A DNA stretch of 64,000 nt, from NCBI GenBank assembly GCA_009363875.1, contig CM018680.1:65445279-65509278 (forward strand). The letters run 5' to 3'. Positions within the stretch are counted from its first letter, which is position 1. Each line of letters opens with the position of its first letter. Below are positions 1-10,166 of this stretch, one piece after another. Origin of the DNA: Mikania micrantha. Lineage: Eukaryota > Streptophyta > Magnoliopsida > Asterales > Asteraceae. A model generated the notes under the pieces. That model had not been told where the DNA came from. It ran no database searches and worked only from the letters and a program-made list of their open reading frames with translations. A program made the translations under genes and the position numbers.

Positions 1-1527
1 AGTAGAAATAAGAAATCTTCACATCAATGAAACCGAAGTCTTCATTGATAAACCACTAATAACACTCTTGCCATCAGTTTAATCCATCAATCTCCCCCTA
101 GACTGATGTTGTAGATAACCGATGTGTGAAAACCCATCATGTCTTCAAAAACAAGTAGTGTTCTTCGGAAGCAATCATTGCTAACCGGCAATATGTTCCA
201 TGCAGCAGATCTGGAACACCAATTGGACTTATAGAATAGGCATCATGAACTTATTTTGATTTTCTGATGATGTATAAGTTTCAACTATATCATGCCAAGG
301 AGTAAAGTACTTCCAATGATGACACCGAACGAGCGAACCTGTCACACCCCCAATTTTCAACTAACGGAATCATACCGTTTGGGAACGTGACAAACCAGGA
401 TCTCAGATCATTAGACATAACGAAGACCTCTATATGAATTTCAAAACATACTTTGGTCTTTAAAACATAACATCAGAGTTTTCAAAATTTGCGGAAGCGT
501 TTTAAAACCAGTAACAGTTGTAAAATGTAAATTACAATACAAAGTATCAAATGTTCAAATTCAAATATTCAAAATGTTTAAAATGCATGCGACTCTATCT
601 CCTAGTCCATGCCAGTCTTTATTGCGCGCCTTAGCGTCCAGAGAAAACATGTAAATCAAGTCAACACAAAGGTTGGTGCATAACACAGGTTTTAAGTATT
701 CACAATGTTCAAAACAACAGTTTGAATATCAAGTTGTAGATAACATAATCACACATGCACAGTCATGATAGCTAGTCATATAAACTATTTACATAAGTGG
801 TCGACACCGAAGCTGACGAGTTGCCATGCTATAGCATGTTTTTGCCTTGCCACTATTGTCTAGCACAACAATAGTAATGTGTGTTTGGTCAGTCAAACAC
901 CTGCGTAGATCCCATCTACCAGGTGAGGTTTGTCAAACCTAATAGATCTATTTCCAACTACCACGCTTTGCGCTACGGCAAACTAAAAGGTTCGAGGTGT
1001 GTAAGGACTTTCAAATTGCTATGTTGTCACATAATGTAAACAGCTAACTCATGCAAGTGATATGTATCTAAAAATAGTTTGTTGCACATGTTTTCTCCCC
1101 CAAAACAGTTTAAAATAAGAAAGGGGCCGTGTACGCACCTTTGATTTTAGCAGAATGATCACACACTAAAAGCTCGTGTAGGAAATCCTCCTACGAAGAA
1201 TCTGTGTTTAAACAATAACCTAGTGTTATTCAAAATGTCGTTTTGTGCTTGAAATCACATACGTGTCAACACACGTATGCTAAAGTGTTAGAAATGTGCA
1301 TACGTAATTACGCATGACTTTAAAATCGTTTAAATAAAATCACATACGATTTTATTTAAATAAACGTAATTATACGCGATTTCGTTTTCGGATTAAAATA
1401 CCATTTTTATCATTCCAATTGGTTCGGGATGAAATTCTGGTTCCAACGCAATTCGAACGGATTAAAACGGAGTTCGTATGCGAAAGTTATGACAAAAATA
1501 CTAAAATGGTTTAAAAACTCAAAAATG

Positions 1528-1620
1528 GTGGAACTCGGGATCGAACCCGCGACCCCCCCCCCCCCCACTCCACACACACACATCTAACCATTCCAGCCCG
1601 CTAGGGTATCGCACAAGGAT
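1528..1620 (-). other. tRNA-like box patch with C homopolymer inside solo LTR 1
   Basis: On the minus strand this has a B-box-like GGTTCGATCC next to a run of about 14 G (C on plus, near 1553-1566) and an A-box-like GGCTGGAATGGTTAGA, in the order expected of a tRNA-derived promoter. It cannot fold as a full tRNA from what I can see. It may be an old SINE fragment within the LTR or chance similarity. Confidence 0.3.
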
Positions 1621-2980
1621 TCCAGAATATATTGTTTTAACTACTCCTCAAACCGGTTTCCCTTTTGATTTTATAGCCGAAGCATTCAACCCTCAATTGA
1701 CCACGAATTCGAATCTGATCGATCTCTAATTCATAGGGCTATGTTTCTATAGAATCAAACGAGCCTAGATATGATTTTAATTTAACAATTTATTGCCTCA
1801 GAATCACGTATTCGATTATACACATTCTCGAACTCAAGTCTCCAAACCCACACTCAAATCAATTGAATTGATGATTAACAGGTTCCTGATTCATAGGGAT
1901 TTCATTAAGATTGATATTTCGAAACTTTCTGCTTAACCAAATTTGATAATCGTATCTGTTTGCATCAAACCCCAAAAACGTTTTCATCCTATGAACCCTA
2001 ATAACCGAACTCACCCAATTCGCAATTGAAAGCACGAATTGAAATGGGGTTAAGTTTCATCGGGATTTTCTGAATCTCTAGATGCTATTTAATTTGTTTT
2101 CCCAACTCAAATCGATCGAAACCCCCAATTCGTGTCCAAGAACAAACCCTAGAATAAGAAATCCATCAATTCGTTATAGTTTAATAAACTTAACTTAGGG
2201 ATTTCATTATATCAGTAATTTCGAAGCCTCCTGTATAAATTAATTTGGTTTTGAGACTTGTTTGAGTAAAAACCCCCAAATGGTATTCTAGGATGAACCC
2301 TAGAATCCGAACCCTATCAATTCGTGATTTTCAGATGTAATTGAGTTAGGGATTCGTTTAATCGGCCCTTTTAGGAAGTATAGGAACGAGGACTTACTTG
2401 TTTTGATGCTTAATTGAAGTATCTCTACTTTTGGGTGATTAGTCGGCCGGCTCACACTCAATTCTTCGATCAACAGCTGCTACAACGAAATTGTGATATG
2501 CAAGGCACTCTGAGAATATCGACTAAGGGTTCTGAAGCTCCAATTTGTTGTGTTATACTTGAATTCTACGGTTTTAGGTTCTAATGGTGTCGGTTTCAAC
2601 TTTTGAACTTACCTATGATTAAATTCGATCATTTATGGACCTAATAACCGATGATCATTGATATTCATCATTAACATGATAGTTATGAATGATAATTTCG
2701 ATTAATTATAATGATTTAATAAGAATTTCGAATTTACCCACTCATATGGCCTAATTTTGACTCTCAAAGTCAAAATTGAGTCTTTTATTGAATTGAAATC
2801 TTATCCTTGGAGTTTTAACATTCCAATACTGCTTTTGATCAATTATCAACCTTCTAGTTTGATTTTAAATGATTTCACATCATTTCGGTTAGTTTCTGAT
2901 TAACGAAGTTAACCGCTAATTGCCGGATTTTCACCAATTGAGCAAATTAGAACATTGTTGGACTAAGTTAACCCAATTGG

Positions 2981-3180
2981 GCTTCTTAAATATAATTGGG
3001 CCTATCCTGGACTCATTGGGCCTATCCTGGACTCATTGGGCCTATCCTGGACTCATTGGGCCTATCCTGGACTCATTGGGCCTATTTGGGCCTCATTGGC
3101 CTTCCTTGGTTTCATTGAGCTTATCTTGGCCTTACTGAGCCTTCTTGGGCTTTACTGGGTCTTACATGACTTATTGGGCC
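2981..3180 (+). repeat. 20-bp tandem repeat near 3' end of solo LTR 1
   Basis: Unit CCTATCCTGGACTCATTGGG is repeated about nine times: four perfect copies at 3001-3080 followed by diverging copies that keep the 20-bp spacing. The homogeneous core beside diverged flanks suggests recent slippage or unequal exchange in the middle of the array. Confidence 0.9.
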
Positions 3181-3244
3181 TGTGATCTAACCATTCTTAG
3201 TTAACAGGGTTAATCCAAAAAGTCAGATTGTCACAGAACCAAAG

Positions 3245-3840
3245 GCTGATGTGTTTCAAAAGTGATGTCATATGTTATCAATTTCTAAAGTGTTTATTTG
3301 AGGATGTATTAGCACTTGGACATCACAGAAATAAACAATTAAGAAATGGACATTGCATATCAAGAAAAGACATCACTTATGAAACATTTTGTTAATTTCA
3401 AAGTGCTAATTTGTAGATGCATTAGAACTTGGACATCATAAATGAGCACTTAGAAAGTTAACATCTTGTCATGTCAAATGAGGGAACCAAAGTTAAATGT
3501 GTTTCAGAAGTAAAATCATATGTTGTCAAATTCTAAAGTGTTGATTTGAAGATGCATTAGCACTTGGACATCATTCAAATTAACACTTAGAAAGAAGACA
3601 TTATATATCAAGAGATGATGTTACTTAAGAAATATTTGGTTAACTTCATAAGTACTGATTTATAGATGCATTAGCACTTGGACATCATAAATTAGCACTT
3701 AAGAAGCTAACCTCCTTTTATACCAAAAACTTTGGTTCTTTAAACAGTTTAGTTAACTTCAAAATTATTAATTTGTAAATGCATTAGAACTTGGACATCA
3801 CAAATTAACACTTAAGAAACTAACTTCTTTACATACCAAT
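3245..3840 (-). repeat. Internal subrepeat array of the left LARD copy
   Basis: Five degenerate copies of a unit of about 115-135 bp, each holding a version of ATTAGCACTTGGACATCA (near 3310, 3425, 3555, 3670 and 3785). This is the inverted counterpart of the array at 6560-7030 in the right copy. Confidence 0.75.
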
Positions 3841-4348
3841 AATACCTCTGCTCTTTGAAAGTAACTCTCGAAAGAAATAGTAACTCAATTTTGGAAAAAA
3901 AAAAACTTCACTCATCAGAAGGAGATGTCTTCAGAAGATGCTTCGGAAGTAAATTATGCTTAGGAAGCATTTTATGCTTAGGAAGCAACTTTTGCTTCGG
4001 AAGCAACTTGTGCTTCAAGAATGCCGTCGTCATCATTATGTTCTTTCTTGAAACAAACCCAACTGCCTTAAAAGTTTTCAACTGCCTCCATTTTTATCAA
4101 ATGAACAAAAATTTGATAACTCGTCCGATAAAGATCAGATTTGGGTGGGGTTTTGACATATAATAGGGAGAGTCAAAACCCACTTGTGTTTACCATATCA
4201 AAACACAAAAAATATGACCCAAATAAATTGTAGAACGGAGAACCCAGAACAAGAACATCTTCAAAGAACTTTCACAAAAATTCACAAAATCAGGGTATTG
4301 AGCACAAGTTTGAGAGAATCAATGATTAGAATGATAATCTCGGGAACT

Positions 4349-4362
4349 TGGCTCTGATACCA
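4349..4362 (-). other. Primer-binding site of left LARD copy (initiator Met tRNA)
   Basis: Reads TGGTATCAGAGCCA on the minus strand, two bases inside the LTR end. This is the plant initiator-methionine tRNA primer sequence used by most Copia-type elements. Confidence 0.85.
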
Positions 4363-4364
4363 AT

Positions 4365-4937
4365 TGTAAAAACGGTTGCGGAATAGGACCTACCCGATTT
4401 ATGAAGATTAACCATTTCAGAACAGAGAAAAATCTTGAAGATGGGTGAAGAACATAAACAAGAATCTGAGATGTAATGTAAACTGATGAACAAACAGATG
4501 ATTTATAACAATACTAGTTCAATCATTCAACATTACATTACCTACCCCTCTCATGCTCTCAAACTCCATGGATAAAGAATCCATGGAGTTCATGGGGGAG
4601 AGCTCTCTCAGGATTACATTGAAGCACACCCTCACACACTCTCTTGTCTGTATTATGTTTACAAATGAGAATAATCTCTATTTATATGTCACATGACCCA
4701 AACCCTAGAAAATAAATAAAGTGCAACAAATGATAATAAATGATAAACAAGTAAATCGCATTATCATTTGCTAAAGTCTTTGGGTCTTCGGGTCATCTCG
4801 AGTGTCTTCATAATCTTGAGCTTTTCAATGGCTTTTGCGGTGACTCGTTGCTCCCTAATCAACAAATACATAATACTTCATGTTTACATTTCATCTATCC
4901 AAATTAACCGTTGGTCTTGACTTTTCTAGACCCAACA
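4365..4937 (-). repeat. 5' LTR of left LARD copy
   Basis: 573 bp, minus orientation, starting TGTTGGGTCTAG and ending CCGTTTTTACA. It is homologous to the LTRs at 4946-5524 and 7741-8318 but more diverged in its middle. It abuts the octamer ATATATAT that separates it from the right copy. Confidence 0.88.
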
Positions 4938-4945
4938 ATATATAT

Positions 4946-5524
4946 TGTTGGGTCTAGAAAAGTCAAGACCAACGGTTAATTTGGATAGATGAAATGTAAA
5001 CATGAAGTATTATGTATTTGTTGATTTGGGAGCAACGAGTCCACCGCAGGAGCCACTAAAGACTCAAGATTACGAAGACACTTGATGACCAAAAGACCCG
5101 AAGACCACAACAAATGATAGAGCTTAATTTATTATTTATTATTTATTATCATTTTGTTGTATTTGTTATTTTTAGGGCGTTAGGTCATGTGACACTATAA
5201 ATAGAGATTATTCTCATTTGTAGCAAAATAACACAGACAAGAGAGTGTGTGAGGGTGTGCTTCAATGTAATCCTGAGAGAGCTCTCCCCCATGAACTCCA
5301 TGGATTCTTTATCCATGGAGTTTGAGAGCATGAGAGGGGTAGGTAATGTAATATTGTTGAATGATTGAAGTACTATTGTTATAAATCATCTGTTTGTTCA
5401 TCAGTTTACATTACATCTCAGATTCATTCTTGCGGTGTTCTTCACCATTTTCAAGACTTTCTTTGTTCTTAATTGGCTCAATCTTCACAAATCGGGTAGG
5501 TCCTATTCCGCAACCGTTTTTACA
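4946..5524 (+). repeat. 5' LTR of right LARD copy
   Basis: 579 bp, TGTTGGGTCTAG to CCGTTTTTACA. A TATA box (TATAAATAG, near 5195) sits about two thirds along, as expected of an LTR promoter. It differs from the 3' LTR by scattered substitutions. Confidence 0.9.
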
Positions 5525-5526
5525 AT

Positions 5527-5540
5527 TGGTATCAGAGCCA
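5527..5540 (+). other. Primer-binding site of right LARD copy
   Basis: TGGTATCAGAGCCA, two bases after the 5' LTR. Complementary to the 3' end of plant initiator-Met tRNA. Confidence 0.9.
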
Positions 5541-5959
5541 AGTTCCCGATACTATCAGTCTAACCATTGATTGTCTCAAACTTGTGCTCAATAACCTGAT
5601 TTTGTGAACTTTTGTAAAAGTTGTTTGAAGATGCTTTTTTTTGCTCTGTTCGTGATTATATTTGGGATTTTGTGTTTAGATTTGGTAAACACAAGTGAGT
5701 TTTGGCTCTCCCTAATCTATGCCAAAACCCCACCCAAATCTGATCATCATCGGATGAGTTATCAAACTTTTGTTCATTTGATAAAAATGGAGGCGGTTGA
5801 AAAATTTTAGGGCAGCTGAGTTTGTTTCAGAAAATAACATGTTGATGACGGCGGTGTATTAACTTAGGGTTATCGGAAGGTTTTAACATGTGTTTCATCG
5901 GAAACAAGGAGGATCTTTCGAGTGAATATTTATTTCCAATAATAAGCAACGTCCTTTGA

Positions 5960-6150
5960 TTATTTGTCTTCCAAAGAACAAGAGATCACTTCTGATAGCA
6001 TCCTTCCGAAAGAAGCTCCTTCCGATGACTATATTCTCTAAAGCCTCTCCTTCCGACTAGCTGCTTCCGATTTGAAGTTTGAGTGTGGAACAACATCTTC
6101 TGAAATTACTTCTGATTGACTCATCACTTCCGATAAAATAAATTCCAGGT
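5960..6150 (+). repeat. CTTCCGA word-rich patch in LARD interior
   Basis: The word CTTCCGA and close variants (CTTCCGAAA, CTTCTGA) recur many times over about 190 bp, with no fixed period. The left copy has the matching patch at 3920-4020, where CTTCGGAAG and CTTAGGAAG dominate. The same word recurs in the candidate solo LTR at 36856-37693. Confidence 0.7.
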
Positions 6151-6559
6151 TAGTTTCGAATAAACTGACAACAACAAAAAAAAAATGAAATGAATTCCTT
6201 TATTGAAAGTGAGGTCTTCCACTCATCCACGTGCAAGCAATTAGAAAAGGTCAAAAACACAATAATGTTGGTCAAAATGTTTGAGGGCAAAGGATTAATT
6301 TCAGTTTGATATTGAAGGAATTAATTTGAAAACTTGTCAAGGATTTCCATTGAAAATATGACATCAAGAGGCTAAAGGGCAGTGTTGTAATTTCACTTAA
6401 ATTTGTTGGCAATTAATATGGCAAAGAAATCTAAGCCCTATGGTATGAATTCAAATGGTGGATTGTTTTTAACATCAAAGTTGCTTGGTGGTGATTCAAG
6501 ACTTATTCAAATCGTGTGACAGTTTCGAAGAGCCTTAATATTTTCTTGGTATGCAAAGA

Positions 6560-7030
6560 GGTTAGCTTTTTAAGTATTAATTTGTGATGTCCAAGTGCTA
6601 ATGCATCTATAAATCAATACTTATGAAATTAACCAAATATTTCTTAAGTAACATCATCTCTTGATATGTAATGTTTTTTTTAAGTGTTAATTTGGATGAT
6701 GTCCAAGTGCTAATGCATCTTCAAATCAACACTTTAGAATTTGACAACATATGATTTTACTTCTGAAACACAGTTGACTTTGGTTCTCTCATTTGGTATG
6801 ACAAGATGTTAAATTTCTAAGTGCTCATTTATGATGTCCAATTTCTAATGCATCTACAAATTAGCACTTTGAAATTAACAAAAGGTTTCATAAGTGATGT
6901 CTTTTCTTGATATGCAATGTCCACTTCTTAAGTGTTTATTTCTGTGATGTCCAAGTGCTAATGCATCCTCAAATCAACACTTTAGAAATTGATAACATAT
7001 GACATCACTTTTGAAACACATCAGCGTTTG
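6560..7030 (+). repeat. Internal subrepeat array of right LARD copy
   Basis: Four degenerate copies of a unit of about 115-135 bp, each marked by a version of TGATGTCCAAGTGCTAATGC (near 6583, 6698, 6832 and 6947). Non-coding. Confidence 0.75.
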
Positions 7031-7725
7031 GTTCACTCGTTCGGTCACATCATTGGAAGTACTTTACACTTTGGCATGATAGAGCTGAAACTTATCTGTC
7101 ATCAGAAAATCAAAATAAGTTAATGATGTCTATTTCGTTAGTCCAATGGTTTGCAGCATGGAACATATTGTCGGTTAGCAATGATTGCTTCTGAAGAACA
7201 CTACTTGTTTTTGAATACATGGAGGGTTTTCACACGTCAGTTATCTATATCATCAGTTTAGGGGGAGATTGATGGATTAAACTGATGGCAAGTGTGTTAC
7301 CAGTGGTTTATAAGTGAAAACTTATGTTTCATTGATGTGAAGATTTCTTGTATTTACTTTGAAGACTCTCAAGAATCAAATTGTTGGGATATGGTTTACA
7401 TTCACCTTTGAACCTTTATTTGTCACATGTTCAATACAAGGAAGGCTGGGTTTCCTATACTTGGACTGACACCCTATATTCGGATATCATTTGGGTTGGG
7501 ATTGAAGATTAAGATTGTTTAATCGTAGGGGGAGCTTTATTAGAGGGGGAGAAGATAAATGGAAGCCATGGAACTTCAAGAAGTTTCTTTTGGGTTTGAG
7601 AAATGGAATAAAGAAAGTTTCAAAATTGTTGCGGGGAAAGAAACATGAATTGAATCTACACAAGTTCAATCTTATTATTCATGTTTGTTTCATCATACTT
7701 CTGCATTGCCTTACATTCATCTAAC

Positions 7726-7740
7726 AAAATAGGGGGAGAC
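7726..7740 (+). other. Polypurine tract of right LARD copy
   Basis: AAAATAGGGGGAGAC directly before the 3' LTR, in the position and composition of a plus-strand priming tract. Confidence 0.8.
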
Positions 7741-8318
7741 TGTTGGGTCTAGAAAAGTCAAGACCAATAGTTAATTTGGATAGATGAAATTTAAACATGA
7801 AGTATTATGTATTTGTTGGTTAGGGAGCAACGAGTCACCGCACGAGCCACTAAAGACTCAAGATTACGAAGACACTTGATGACCAAAAGACCCGAAGACC
7901 ACAACAAATGATAGAGCTTAATTTATTATTTATTATTTATTATCATTTTGTTGTATTTGTTGTTTTTAGGGTGTTAGGTCATGTGACACTATAAATAGAG
8001 ATTATTCTCATTTGTAGCAAAATAACACAGACAAGAGAGTGTGTGTGGGTGTGCTTCAATGTAATCCTGAGAGAGCTCTCCCCCATGAAGTCCATGGATT
8101 CTTTATCCATGGAGTTTGAGAGCACGAGAGGGGTAGGTAATGTAATCTTGTTGAATGATTGAACTACTATTGTTATAAATCATTTGTTTGTTCATCAGTT
8201 TACATTACGTCTCAGATTCGTTCTTGTTGTGTTCTTCACCATCTTCAAGAATTTCTCTGTTCTTAATTTGTTCAATCTTCACAAATCGGGTAGGTCCTAT
8301 TCCGCAACCGTTTTTACA
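7741..8318 (+). repeat. 3' LTR of right LARD copy
   Basis: 578 bp, colinear with 4946-5524, same termini, TATA box near 7991. Confidence 0.9.
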
Positions 8319-8570
8319 TATATATATACATAGACGTGCAACATTTATATATATGTATATGGACGCGTATATATATGAATAGACAAGCAATGTTTATATA
8401 TATGTATATATATACACACAAAATATATGCATACATACATTTATTCATACACATGTAAACAAAAGAAATCAAGCAACTACAAAACACATAAATATAAATA
8501 CATGCATATGTATAAAATACATATATAAATATTCATACATGTATACATACATATATATATGGATGTATAC
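8319..8570. repeat. AT-rich microsatellite-like stretch
   Basis: Mostly TATATG/TACATA-type repeats with a few CG interruptions. No coding signal. It is the AT-rich target in which the right LARD copy sits. Confidence 0.8.
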
Positions 8571-10161
8571 ACCACATACACTCAAACACAAAACAACAAA
8601 AGAGATTCCTCTCAAGTCAAACCCACCACCTATTCCACCAATCCCTCTCTCCCTTTTTCTTTCAAAATTCTGCCCACTTTCTGGCAGCTTTGGTATGACA
8701 ACTTCCAGACCCTATAACTCATTACACACTCCACCAAATTCGTCCATTCTTTTTTTCAAAATACACCTTAATGTCCTCCAGAAATATCGTGGTCTCACTT
8801 ATTTTCATCAAGATTTCGACCTCCAAACAGCCTTCAAAACTCAGCTGCGCAGAAACCGACCAGCTTTGCTATCTTCACTTCTTCATCACAGTTAAGGTAC
8901 CAAATGAACTCCAAATCACTTAATTATTTTTTTGATCTTCTTGGACTTCAATTTACTTTGTTTGGTAAAAATACCAAGAGCTTTTGAGACCTAGAACGAA
9001 GCTTAAAGTCCTTGAAAATGTGGAACAAGTGCAGCAACATTACATGCAAAGGCTTGCATCTTCCTTCTTCTTTGATTCTTGAACTTTTGAACTCAAATCC
9101 TTGCAACAACTCCTCATAGAAGATTCTTTGTTATCATTTGAAGGTCCTACCACCTCATAACACATTTCTCTTCATTATCCTTCAAGAACTAGGTACAAAT
9201 CCTACATTCTAAAATCAAAAACTCACTTTTATTAATGTGTTTGCACACTCTCATATACTCTTTCAAATCTATGACCAAGACCTATTTTTAAACAGAAAAT
9301 AAATACCATTTGACATCCAAAATTTCGTGGTTTTGAAGCCATGGTCAAAACTCCTACATGCAACAAGGTTGCATGTACAAAAAGATGGGTTTTCGAGTTC
9401 TAAAAACAACAACTATGTATTTTTATAACTACTTCTTGTTGACCACGATCAAGAAATTATTTGGGCAGTAAAAATAAATTTTTTAACTAACAAAAGTCGT
9501 TTGTATAAAAGCTTGGTCGAAAAACACACATGCATGAAGGTTGCATGTGCCTAAACTTAATTTTTGAGCACTAATTCCTTCACCTTTGCACCTTCACTTC
9601 ATCTAAAGCCAATACACTTTTGTTAACCATATTTACAGCCCTAAAAACTCTCTGGAAACAGCAGCCTCACACGTAAGATTTGTTGAGCACCGGTCAAGGC
9701 AAAGCAACATCGTTAAGGGTATTCATTTAACTAGTTTAGTTATCTTTTACTTGCATAGTTTGCATTGAACACTTGTATTAGCACATGAACAGTTATAACA
9801 CATAAAACAAATGTAATATGACATAATATGAGTCAAAGTATCTGAACATAAAATGTAACATAATGCATGCAACGTCTTGTACGTTAAAAACGGACATAAC
9901 GCGTTAAAATCTCAAAACCGACACAAACCGTACATGCATGACTTCAAACATTCCAGAAGTTAAAAACATCTTAAATGATGTTAAAAATAATTTAAAGATG
10001 TTTTATAGGACATCCCTAACATGGTTTAAGCTTAAAACCGTTGTATTACCGAACCGACATGTTCAAAACTACTAAAACAGTTTATTTTTGTGCATATTTA
10101 AATTCTGGAAATTTAGTAAGTTTATTTATGATAAATAATATATAATATCATATTTTGATGA
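8571..10161 (-). mobile_element. Probable LTR-derived sequence, left part (split by solo LTR 2)
   Basis: Non-coding, moderately AT-rich, without convincing reading frames. With 13666-15279 it appears to form one LTR-like unit interrupted by solo LTR 2. The outer unit's right end reads, on the minus strand, TGTCGCACCCCGCTGG, a start of the type seen in solo LTRs 1 and 3. I could not find its left end or a target duplication. Confidence 0.4.
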
Positions 10162-10166
10162 GTTAT

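Larger units (their letters stand above)
340..3235 (+). mobile_element. Solo LTR 1 (gypsy type, 2.9 kb) inserted in left LARD copy
   Basis: The insertion begins TGTCACACCCCC and ends TTGTCACA, and is flanked by the perfect 5-bp duplication GAACC (335-339 and 3236-3240). The empty site is visible in the inverted right copy near 7030-7045, which confirms both breakpoints. One long LTR with no internal region or partner fits a solo LTR left by recombination between two LTRs. Its first 12 bases match the reverse complement of the end of solo LTR 3 (54843-56986), so the two share an end type. The body is non-coding, with a C-rich tRNA-like patch and a 20-bp tandem repeat near the 3' end. Confidence 0.88.
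1..4937 (-). mobile_element. Non-autonomous LTR retrotransposon (LARD-like), left copy, minus orientation, cut by window start
   Basis: The sequence is the reverse complement of the right-hand copy at 4946 to about 7362, once the solo LTR at 340-3235 is removed. Read on the minus strand it has a 5' LTR (4365-4937), a primer-binding site (4349-4362) and about 1.5 kb of internal sequence running off the window start. Its internal part lacks roughly 350 bp that the right copy has near 6160-6540. No gag or pol motif is present in any frame, so it must have been moved by the enzymes of another element. The short frames inside are not convincing genes. Confidence 0.85.
4946..8318 (+). mobile_element. 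Non-autonomous LTR retrotransposon (LARD-like), right copy, complete
   Basis: A full-length 3.4-kb element: 5' LTR, initiator-Met primer site, about 2.2 kb of internal sequence, purine-rich tract and 3' LTR. It is flanked by TATAT on both sides (4941-4945 and 8319-8323), though the flanks are AT-rich. The internal region has only scattered frames under 75 codons and no recognisable gag, protease, RT or integrase motif. It fits a large retrotransposon derivative that uses proteins from a relative; the primer site and tract type suggest a Copia relative. Confidence 0.87.

Noticed and set aside
3855..4163. 102-codon frame in the left LARD copy
   Set aside because: The right copy does not preserve the frame, so it is not under coding constraint.
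1..8318. Large inverted repeat read as an assembly artefact
   Set aside because: The arms differ by substitutions, an indel of about 350 bp and the 2.9-kb LTR insertion, so they are distinct loci. Long reads would still be a useful check.
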